64,000 nt of DNA from Arenibaculum pallidiluteum (lineage in GTDB: Bacteria; Pseudomonadota; Alphaproteobacteria; Azospirillales; Azospirillaceae): the NCBI RefSeq assembly GCF_017355985.1, contig NZ_JAFIQU010000007.1:1-64000 (forward strand), read 5' to 3'. Below are positions 34,668-41,114 of the stretch, one piece after another. The position numbers were made by a program, and so were the translations under genes. A model generated the notes under the pieces. The model did not search any database and was not told the DNA's origin. It worked only from the letters and a program-made list of their open reading frames with translations. Position 1 is the stretch's first letter, and every line of letters starts with the position of its first letter.

Positions 34668-35009
34668 ATGAAGACGCTGTCCATCGCTGCCGCCCTGATC
34701 GGCATCCTGTCCGCCGCCCCGGCCTTCGCCGGCGAAGGCAACCCCGGCGTGAACCAGTTCCACGGCGCCTCCAACCTCGTCTCCTTCGGCGCCCAGCCGA
34801 ACCCGCAGGGCCCGGCGCCGGTCGCGGTGCGCCAGGAGGCGGTCCGCAGCGCGCAGGGCTTCCGTTCGCTGGTTTCCGGCGAAGCCGCGGTCGACCCCAT
34901 CTACGACAACCTCTCGGGCCAGGACTGGGTCCAGATCGCCGGCGGGCAGCCCGCCGCCTCCGAGATGGCCTTCGGCGAGACCGACTTCAGCCGCGCCTAC
35001 GCCAACTGA
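34668..35009 (+). CDS. Small secreted protein B, tandem paralogue
   Basis: A 113-residue paralogue of the preceding gene, 77 bases downstream. It has a signal peptide (MKTLSIAAALIGILSAAPAFA) and the same blocks: NQFHGASNLVSFGAQPNP, VDPIYDNLSGQDWVQIAGGQ and GETDFSRAYAN at the extreme C-terminus. The middle (about residues 45-70) is the variable part. Its C/A-rich leader with AAAGGAACCCC copies that of gene A, so the duplication included the translation signals. A hairpin terminator follows. No homologous family was recognised. Confidence 0.75.
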   Translation: MKTLSIAAALIGILSAAPAFAGEGNPGVNQFHGASNLVSFGAQPNPQGPAPVAVRQEAVRSAQGFRSLVSGEAAVDPIYDNLSGQDWVQIAGGQPAASEMAFGETDFSRAYAN

Positions 35010-35036
35010 CGGGTGCGCCCGATGCCCGAGGTCCAG

Positions 35037-35072
35037 CGCCCCTTCCCAGGCCGAATGGTCCGGGAGGGGGCG
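35037..35072 (+). terminator. Hairpin after the secreted-protein pair
   Basis: CGCCCCTTCCC (35037-35047), a 14-base loop and GGGAGGGGGCG (35062-35072) form an 11-pair stem with one G-U pair. It begins 28 bases past the second stop. The following sequence (AAACCCTTT) is not a U tract, so efficiency is uncertain. Confidence 0.55.
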
Positions 35073-35584
35073 AAACCCTTTCCATTCTGATCCCTGCGCT
35101 CCGTGCGCGGGCCCTGGATGTACGGTCGCGGCATCCGGCGCGGGTCCGTCCCGCCGGGATTACGACCGGCCGGATGCCGCCCAGGCGGCTGCGTCCTTCC
35201 CTCGGGCACGTGCGGCTCGGCGGCAGGAGCACTCGGCCTAACAGTCCGGGTCACCTCCAATGTGTCTATATCTTTCGTTAATAGTTGGGGGGTAGGATGG
35301 TCCTGGTTCCGCAAACCGCATGGGGGGCGCCTACAGGCCCGTCGGGACCGTGACCCGACGCCGGAACGACCGGCCCCCATGTTCCCTCCGGCCCCGCAGC
35401 GCCGTTCCATCGGCCGGGACGCGAGCCCATCGGACCATCCCCGGAATTTTGTGAATCCCTAACGGAACCGGATCGGCCTTTTCTTGCCGCGCAAGGTTCT
35501 GTTAACCCTAACGGTCGCAAAAAAGGTGTCCAGGCGTCCCGCCAACTCCGCATCAGGAGGACGCCGTTTCAAGGGCATCGGCCA
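35073..35584. other. Long leader/intergenic region before ftsH paralogue
   Basis: About 510 bases without a supported gene. Contents: an AT-rich patch at 35258-35285; an 18-codon frame at 35297-35353 with a strong-looking GGGGGGTAGG site directly before its ATG (possible leader peptide, unproven); two copies of CCCTAACGG (starting 35457 and 35506); and TTGCCG-17-CCTAAC around 35484-35512, a weak promoter candidate before ftsH. The ribosome site of ftsH is AGGAGG near 35555, or a weaker AAGGGC nearer the start. Confidence 0.4.
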
Positions 35585-37396
35585 ATGAGATCCTTCTTCA
35601 AGAGACATGGACGCCACCTTCTGATCTACGGCGCCGCAGCCATGGGCGTGATCGTCCTCGGCCTGGCCGTCCTGGCCAGCGAGGGCATCGGCCCGCTGGC
35701 CTTCGGCCAGCTCGACGAAGTGCCGCAGTCCATCTTCCTGGAGAAGGTCGCGGCCGGCGAACTGACCGCGGCCACCGTCAACGGCAGCGTAATCGAGTTC
35801 ACGGATCGCGACGGGCAGCGCGCCCAGACGACGGTTCTGTGGACGGACGAGCTGCGCGCCCGGCTCGCGGCGCCGGGGATCGAGCTGACGGTGCGGGATG
35901 CGGCGGGCAAGCCCTTCGCCCAGGCGAACTCCATCCTGGACATGGTCCTGAAGCTGAACATGGTGGGCTTCCTGGCCGTGGTCCTGGTCTTCCTGGCCGG
36001 GATGGTGCGCTCGCCGGTGCGCGCCAAGAGCCGCGTCCGCACCGATGTCCGCTTCGCCGACGTCGCCGGACTGGACGAGGCGCGCGCCGAGGTGGCCGAG
36101 CTCGTCGACTTCCTGAAGCAGCCCGAGCGCTACAGGGACCTGGGCGCCGCGATCCCGAAGGGCGTGCTGCTGGTCGGCCCGCCGGGCACCGGCAAGACGC
36201 TGCTGGCCCGTGCCGTGGCCGGCGAGGCGGGCGTGCCGTTCTTCGCGACGACGGGCTCCGATTTCGTCGAGATGTATGTCGGCGTCGGCGCCGCGCGCAT
36301 CCGCAAGCTGTTCCGGGACGCCCGCAAGGCCGCGCCCTGCATCCTCTTCATCGACGAGATCGACGCCCTGGCCCGCGCCCGCGGCGCAACCTCGCCGAGC
36401 GGCGGCCAGATCGAGACCGAGAACACGCTGAACCAGCTCCTGGCCGAGATGGACGGCTTCGCGCGGGCCTCCGGCCTGATCGTGATGGCGGCCACCAACC
36501 GGGTCGAGGTGCTGGATCCCGCGGTGCTGCGGCCGGGCCGCTTCGACCGCCATGTCCATGTCGGCCTGCCGGACCTCAACGGGCGCAAGGCGATCCTGGC
36601 CGTCCATGCGGGCACCGTCAGCATGGCGCAGGACGTCGATCTGGCCACGGTCGCCCGCTCCACGCCAGGCATGAGCGGGGCCGAGCTCGCGAACCTCGTG
36701 AACGAGGCTGCGCTGTGCGCCGCCCGCGAGAAGCGCAGCCAGGTCCGCCGTGCGGATTTCGAGGCCGCGCGCGACCGCCTCGTGATGGGCGGCGAGAAGC
36801 CGACCGTGATGTCCGAGGCCGAGCGGCGCTTGACCGCCTACCACGAGGCCGGGCACGCCATCGTGGCCCTGCGCTCGGTCCATTCCGATCCCGTCCACAA
36901 GGTCACGATCGTGCCGCGCGGGCGCGCCCTCGGGATGATGGTGCGGCTGCCGCAGGAGGACCGCTTCTGTCATTCCAAGGCGCGGCTGCTGGCCGAGCTC
37001 GACGTCGCCATGGGCGGCCGCGCCGCCGAGGAGCTGATCTTCGGCGCGGACATGGTGACAACCGGGGCGGCCGGTGACCTGCAGCACGCGACGGATATCG
37101 CGACGCGCATGGTCACAACCTACGGCATGAGCGAGCGCTTCGGCCTCGTCGCGCTCGGCAGCCCGGACGCGGCGTCCGGCCACGGCCTGGCCCCCCAGAT
37201 GGCCGAGAAGATCGCCGACGAGGTCCGCAGCCTCACCGAGGCCGCCTATGGCCGCGCCCGCGCCTGCCTTGCGCAGGACCTCGCGGCCCTGCATGCCCTG
37301 GCGGCCGCGCTGCTGGAGCTCGAGACCGTCGAGGCCGAAGGGGTGCGCCGCATCGTTGCGGAGGCACAGCTTCCCGCCTGCGCCGCGGCCGAATAG
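35585..37396 (+). CDS. ftsH: ATP-dependent zinc metalloprotease FtsH (paralogue)
   Basis: A 603-residue membrane-bound AAA protease. Two N-terminal spans (about 12-32 and 118-142) enclose a periplasmic segment. The AAA module has Walker A LLVGPPGTGKTLLARAVAGE (about residue 200), the pore motif near FVEMYVGVGAARIRKLF, Walker B CILFIDEIDALARARG, and the second region of homology ATNRVEVLDPAVLRPGRFDR. The M41 zinc site is HEAGH at about residue 421. It is about 40 residues shorter than housekeeping FtsH and ends without the usual acidic tail. A second, housekeeping FtsH probably exists elsewhere, since the usual tilS-ftsH neighbours are missing here. Confidence 0.92.
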   Translation: MRSFFKRHGRHLLIYGAAAMGVIVLGLAVLASEGIGPLAFGQLDEVPQSIFLEKVAAGELTAATVNGSVIEFTDRDGQRAQTTVLWTDELRARLAAPGIELTVRDAAGKPFAQANSILDMVLKLNMVGFLAVVLVFLAGMVRSPVRAKSRVRTDVRFADVAGLDEARAEVAELVDFLKQPERYRDLGAAIPKGVLLVGPPGTGKTLLARAVAGEAGVPFFATTGSDFVEMYVGVGAARIRKLFRDARKAAPCILFIDEIDALARARGATSPSGGQIETENTLNQLLAEMDGFARASGLIVMAATNRVEVLDPAVLRPGRFDRHVHVGLPDLNGRKAILAVHAGTVSMAQDVDLATVARSTPGMSGAELANLVNEAALCAAREKRSQVRRADFEAARDRLVMGGEKPTVMSEAERRLTAYHEAGHAIVALRSVHSDPVHKVTIVPRGRALGMMVRLPQEDRFCHSKARLLAELDVAMGGRAAEELIFGADMVTTGAAGDLQHATDIATRMVTTYGMSERFGLVALGSPDAASGHGLAPQMAEKIADEVRSLTEAAYGRARACLAQDLAALHALAAALLELETVEAEGVRRIVAEAQLPACAAAE

Positions 37397-37711
37397 GCCG
37401 TGGCCCCGCGAGGCGGTCCGCCCGCCTGCCCATGGCGGCGGATGCCGCCTTCCGGGCCATGGCGGCGGATGCCGCCTTCCGGGCCATGGCGGCGGGTGCC
37501 GCCCGCTGGCCCAGGCCGGCAGATGCGGCCCGGCAAGGGCTGCCGGTGCCCGGCAGGAAATGCCGCACCCGTCGGCGACCTCCGCCCCAGGAATCAAGCA
37601 TTTTAGCCAATTTCGTGGGCTTCCGGGCTCCGGCACGGCGTTTGCCTAAACTTGTCCTCAGACGGGCTGCCACACAGGCCCTCACGAAGACAAAGGCAAG
37701 GAACCACTCCC
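37397..37711. other. Intergenic region between ftsH and the coat-U-like gene
   Basis: This 315-base gap holds a 27-bp repeat array (37431-37511) in its first third. The remainder is GC-rich until an AT-rich patch at 37599-37620 (TTTTAGCCAATTT) and CCTAAACTTG near 37645 that could belong to the promoter of the next gene. No gene was found. Confidence 0.45.
37431..37511. repeat. 27-bp tandem repeat downstream of ftsH
   Basis: CATGGCGGCGGATGCCGCCT followed by TCCGGGC occurs at 37431-37457 and 37458-37484 exactly, with a third diverged copy to 37511. Each unit has the inverted repeat GGCGGC-GGAT-GCCGCC, so a row of small hairpins follows the ftsH stop (35 bases away). Confidence 0.9.
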
Positions 37712-38173
37712 ATGAAGTTCGATACCGTCGCCCTCGGCACCGCCGCCGTCGCCGCCCTGATCGCCCTCTCGGGCACGGCGCTCGCCGCCACCAGCGGGAC
37801 CATCCGGCTGAACGGCACGGTCTCGGCGACCTGCAGCATCGCGGTGACCGACGGCAACCAGACGCTGAACCTGACCGGCGGCGAGAACGACAAGCAGGTC
37901 GGCACCGTGGTGGAGTCCTGCAACAGCGGCGCCGGCTACACCGTGACCGTCAGCTCGTCCAACGGCGGCCAGCTCAGGAACGGCAACGCCACCGTCGGCT
38001 ACACGCTGCGCTACGACACCCAGTCCGGCAACCTGAACGGCCCGCTCGCCGTCTCCCGCGACCAGGCCCAGTTCGGCAAGACGGTCACCGTGGGCGTGAG
38101 CCTTCCCGCGAACGCCAACGCCGTTGCGGGATCCTACAGCGACACGGTCACCATCTCGATCGCCGCCAAGTGA
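37712..38173 (+). CDS. Spore coat U (SCPU)-like secreted protein
   Basis: A 153-residue exported beta-rich protein. The signal peptide ends near residue 25 (SGTALAATSG). The mature part has GTIRLNGTVSATCSIAVTD at the start, one further Cys (VVESCNSGAGYTVTV, likely disulfide to the first) and the C-terminal G-x-Y-S-D-T-V-T-I-S-I strand, which is the SCPU/fimbrial subunit pattern used in chaperone-usher assembly. No chaperone or usher gene is near, so it is an orphan subunit or a stand-alone surface protein. ATG at 37712 follows GCAAGGAA. Confidence 0.7.
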   Translation: MKFDTVALGTAAVAALIALSGTALAATSGTIRLNGTVSATCSIAVTDGNQTLNLTGGENDKQVGTVVESCNSGAGYTVTVSSSNGGQLRNGNATVGYTLRYDTQSGNLNGPLAVSRDQAQFGKTVTVGVSLPANANAVAGSYSDTVTISIAAK

Positions 38174-38339
38174 GCGCAGCCGCGCCCGCGCCGTCAGGCC
38201 GGCGCAACCGGGGAGGTCGTCCGGCGCTGCCCTGCGTCCAAACTAGCCCTGGACGAGCCCGGCCCGCTGGTGGATGGTTGGCCCAACGAATGGCCACTTC
38301 CACTGCGGGGGCGGCCCTGTCTGGCGGGAAAGGGGCGCG

Positions 38340-39044
38340 ATGGGGACGGCGGTCGTCACGGGCGGGACACGGGGCATCGGCGAGGCGGTGAGCCGCGCGC
38401 TGGCGCGGGCGGGCCACAGGGTCCTGGCCTGCGGGCTCGGCGAGGACGAGCTGCGCGCGTTTGCGCCCATGCCAGGGATCGAGACTCACCGGCTCGACGT
38501 CACTGACCCGGCTTCGGTCGAGACGCTGATCGCGGGGCTGGACCGGCTGGACGTGCTGGTCAACTGTGCCGGCATCATCCAGCGCGCGGACAAGGAGTTC
38601 GAGATCGACGCCTTCCGCCTGACGGTGGAGGTGAACCTTGTCGGCACCATGCGTATGTGCCTTGCGGCTCGGGAAAAGCTGGCCGCGTCCAAGGGCGCCA
38701 TCGTGAACACCGCCTCCATGCTGTCCTTCCATGGATCGCCCTTCGTGCCGGGCTATGCGGCCTCCAAGGGAGGCGTCGCGCAGCTCACCAAGAGCCTGGC
38801 GGCAGCCTGGGCGCCGGAGGGCATCCGCGTCAATGCCGTGGCGCCCGGCTGGATCGCGACCGAGCTGACCCGTCCGCTGGTCGAGGATGCCGCGCGATCG
38901 GCCCCCATCCTCGCCCGGACGCCGCAGGGCCGCTGGGGGCGTCCCGAGGACGTCGCGGGCGCTGTGCTGTTCCTGCTGTCGGAGGCCGCGGGCTTCGTGA
39001 CCGGCACGATCCTGCCGGTCGACGGCGGCTATCTCGCGGTTTGA
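38340..39044 (+). CDS. Short-chain dehydrogenase/reductase
   Basis: A 234-residue classical SDR. The cofactor loop is VTGGTRGIGEAVSRALARAG (TGxxxGxG), the structural motif is VNCAGIIQ, and the catalytic set is Ser in NTASMLSFHGS, then YAASKGG with Tyr and Lys. The C-terminus VTGTILPVDGGYLAV is typical of 3-oxoacyl-ACP-reductase-like SDRs. Basic residues after the second strand are few, so NAD preference is plausible. ATG at 38340 with GGGAAAGGGG. The following cupin gene begins 19 bases later, so both probably act on the same substrate, which is unknown. Confidence 0.88.
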   Translation: MGTAVVTGGTRGIGEAVSRALARAGHRVLACGLGEDELRAFAPMPGIETHRLDVTDPASVETLIAGLDRLDVLVNCAGIIQRADKEFEIDAFRLTVEVNLVGTMRMCLAAREKLAASKGAIVNTASMLSFHGSPFVPGYAASKGGVAQLTKSLAAAWAPEGIRVNAVAPGWIATELTRPLVEDAARSAPILARTPQGRWGRPEDVAGAVLFLLSEAAGFVTGTILPVDGGYLAV

Positions 39045-39063
39045 GCCCAGGAGGATGCTGAGG

Positions 39064-39627
39064 ATGGATGGCACGATGGATCCCGGGACGAATGCGGCGC
39101 CCGGGCGCGCGGCGGCGGCCGACGCGAAGTGGACGCCCTACCGCCACCCCATGCCCAAGGAATCCCCGCCCGAGCTGATCGTGCCCGACGCGATCCCGTC
39201 GGACGAGCGCGTCTGGGTGCCGGTGGACGACAATGTCTGGTTCCGGCCGCTCTGCCTGTCGGTGACGCGGGGCTACTGGGTCAACCTGCTGCGCGTCCGG
39301 CGCGCGGGCGTCCTGTCGCGCCACCGGCACCCCATGCCCGTGCACGGCTTCGTGCTGAAGGGCGAATGGCGCTATCTCGAGCATGACTGGGTGGCGCGCG
39401 AGGGCGGCTACGTCTACGAGGCCCCGGGCGAGACGCACACCCTGGTCGTCGACCCCCATGTGGAGGAGATGATCACGCTGTTCCAGGTGAACGGCGCCAT
39501 GATCTATGTGGACCCCGACGGCAACTGCACGGGATACGACGACGTCTTCACCCGTCTCGACAAGTGCCGCCGCCATTATGCCGCCTGCGGCTTGGGCGAG
39601 GGTTATATCGACCAGTTCCTGCGCTGA
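39064..39627 (+). CDS. Cupin dioxygenase-like protein (2,4'-dihydroxyacetophenone dioxygenase family)
   Basis: A 187-residue single cupin. The metal motif is SRHRHPMPVHGFVLKGEWRY (His-x-His spacing with Glu replaced by a later His), and the second motif is APGETHTLVV. The overall pattern, including YVYEAPGETHTLVVD and MITLFQVNGAMIYVDPDG, matches the acetylacetone/2,4'-dihydroxyacetophenone dioxygenase family, which cleave carbon-carbon bonds of diketones or hydroxyketones. ATG at 39064 is chosen because AGGAGG lies at correct distance; ATG at 39055 touches it. The SDR upstream may act in the same catabolic step. Confidence 0.75.
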   Translation: MDGTMDPGTNAAPGRAAAADAKWTPYRHPMPKESPPELIVPDAIPSDERVWVPVDDNVWFRPLCLSVTRGYWVNLLRVRRAGVLSRHRHPMPVHGFVLKGEWRYLEHDWVAREGGYVYEAPGETHTLVVDPHVEEMITLFQVNGAMIYVDPDGNCTGYDDVFTRLDKCRRHYAACGLGEGYIDQFLR

Positions 39628-39672
39628 CCGGAGTGGGGCGCCGGGCGCATGCGCCCTGGCGCCCCGTCGTCC

Positions 39673-40443
39673 TCAGCTCCGGCAGATGGACGCGCCGCCG
39701 TCCACGACGAAGGCGGTGCCGGTGACGAAGCTCGACGCGTCCGAGGCGAGGTGCAGGACGGACCGCGCGATCTCCTCGGGCTGCGCGAGGCGCTTCAGCG
39801 CGTGCAGCCTCTCCACGAAGGCCAGCACTTCGGGACCGGCCCCTGGCGCATTGGTGACGCTGGCCGGCGTGTCGGTGCCGCCTGGAAGGACCGCGTTCAC
39901 CCGGATCCCCTGCGGGCCGAGCTCCGCCGCCAGAACCTGCGTCAGGCCGATCAGGCCGGCCTTCGCGGCGGCATAGGCGGCCATGCCGGGCAGCCCGGCC
40001 GAGAAGCCGACGAAAGTCGAGGTGAAGATCAGCGATCCGCCCCCGCGCCGGACCATGGCCGGAGCCTGGTGCCTCGCGCCCAGGAAGGCGCTGGTCAGGT
40101 TGGTCTCGATGGTCTCGCGCCAGCCGCCGGGCGTCAGCTCCCCGATCGGGGCCAGCTCGCCTGTCGCGCCGGCATTGTTGAAGGCGATATCAAGGCCGCC
40201 GAAGCGTTCCACGGCGGCGCCCACGGCCGCCCTGGCCACGCCGTCGTCGCGCACGTCGCCGGCGATGGCCGCGGCCTCGCCGCCGGCCTCCGCGATCTCC
40301 GCGATCAGGCTTTCGAGCGCGTCGCGGCGCCGGGCGACCACCACGAGCCTCGCGCCCTCGCGGGCGAAGAGCTTCGCAGTCGCCCGGCCAATGCCCGAGC
40401 TGGCTCCGGTGACGATGGCAACCTTCCCGGCGAGTACTGTCAT
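39673..40443 (-). CDS. Short-chain dehydrogenase/reductase
   Basis: A 256-residue classical SDR with cofactor loop VTGASSGIGRATAKLFAREG, Arg-rich segment VVVARRRDALESL after strand 2 (NADP preference likely), FNNAGATGELAPIGEL, catalytic TSTFVGFSAGLPGMAAYAAA then K, and a C-terminal VTGTAFVVDGGASICRS. It is convergent with the cupin gene and is not in its operon. ATG at 40443 has CAGGAGGA upstream. Substrate unknown. Confidence 0.88.
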   Translation of the reverse strand: MTVLAGKVAIVTGASSGIGRATAKLFAREGARLVVVARRRDALESLIAEIAEAGGEAAAIAGDVRDDGVARAAVGAAVERFGGLDIAFNNAGATGELAPIGELTPGGWRETIETNLTSAFLGARHQAPAMVRRGGGSLIFTSTFVGFSAGLPGMAAYAAAKAGLIGLTQVLAAELGPQGIRVNAVLPGGTDTPASVTNAPGAGPEVLAFVERLHALKRLAQPEEIARSVLHLASDASSFVTGTAFVVDGGASICRS

Positions 40444-40527
40444 GGCCCGATCCTCCTGATTGGATGCGGGCACAGACTGCCGGGGCCGCCGCGGGGGCTC
40501 AGCCCGGTTCTTGCTCCCTCGGCCGGG

Positions 40528-40605
40528 AGCCGGCGGATGGCGGCTGGGCCAGGGGACCGGCTGATGCCGGCTAGGCCGAGGGGCCGGCGGATGCCGGGCA
40601 GGCCT
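40528..40605. repeat. Degenerate 27-28-bp repeat downstream of the DUF1127 gene
   Basis: Three imperfect units built on CCGGCGGATGCCGGC plus a GGCC-AGGGG segment fill much of the 198-base gap between the SDR start and the DUF1127 stop. The inner GCCGGCGGATGCCGG is a small hairpin, similar in design to the repeat after ftsH (GGCGGCGGATGCCGCC). Confidence 0.7.
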
Positions 40606-40641
40606 CGGTCCGAAAGGACGGGCGGAAACCTTGGGCGGCGT

Positions 40642-40983
40642 TCAGGCCGCGTGGTCGGCCGGCACGTAGACCTTCGGCTTTGCGACGTCATTGGCGACAC
40701 GGCGGACGGTCTCGCGTGCCCGGTCGCAGGGGCGTCCGTTCCTCACGGCGTCCTCGATGCCGCCGCGGGTGATCCCGAGATCGGCCAGCATGCGGTCGTC
40801 CATGGCGTGGAGCAGCAGGGCGGGGGAGGGCGCGACCGAACGCTGGATGCGCGTCGCCAGAGCCTGGAACGCGTTCCGGATCAGGCCGGCGACATAGGCG
40901 TTGCGGCTGTTGCGGGCGGCGGTCTCGATCTCGGCAATCGACCAGGCGCCAGGCTTGTACTCGGAGAGATTTCTGACGGTCAT
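40642..40983 (-). CDS. DUF1127 (YjiS-like) protein
   Basis: A 113-residue basic helical protein with a C-terminal DUF1127 domain: LLLHAMDDRMLADLGITRGG followed by IEDAVRNGRP. Small DUF1127 proteins act in phosphate, carbon and RNA turnover control in alphaproteobacteria. The N-terminal 60 residues are longer than in the 45-residue form. ATG at 40983. Two CTGC-N3-GCAG palindromes lie in its leader and promoter region, the same operator type as before the phasin gene. Confidence 0.85.
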   Translation of the reverse strand: MTVRNLSEYKPGAWSIAEIETAARNSRNAYVAGLIRNAFQALATRIQRSVAPSPALLLHAMDDRMLADLGITRGGIEDAVRNGRPCDRARETVRRVANDVAKPKVYVPADHAA

Positions 40984-41002
40984 GATGGCTTTCCCATTGA
41001 TG

Positions 41003-41013
41003 CTGCTGTGCAG
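41003..41013. promoter_or_regulatory. PhaR-type operator 1 before DUF1127 gene
   Basis: CTGCTGTGCAG (CTGC-N3-GCAG), 20 bases before the ATG of the DUF1127 gene, within its leader. Flanking bases extend the dyad by one pair (GCTGC/GCAGC). Confidence 0.5.
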
Positions 41014-41057
41014 CTCCAGACGGGTACACCGCCCGCGTTAACATTCCCCTGCCCTTC

Positions 41058-41072
41058 TGCTGCGATGCAGCA
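41058..41072. promoter_or_regulatory. PhaR-type operator 2 before DUF1127 gene
   Basis: TGCTGCGATGCAGCA, a 15-base palindrome differing by one central base from the one before the phasin gene (29906-29920). It lies upstream of a possible -10 (TGTTAA near 41042-41037, minus strand), where a repressor would cover the -35 region. Confidence 0.55.
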
Positions 41073-41114
41073 TGCCAGGCATGCCGAGTCCGGGAACCTG
41101 CCGAATCCGCGTGC

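Noticed and set aside
35297-35353. 18-codon leader peptide as a firm gene
   Set aside because: Only the ribosome-site-like sequence supports it, and that touches the ATG with no spacing; kept as a possibility in the gap entry and one finding.
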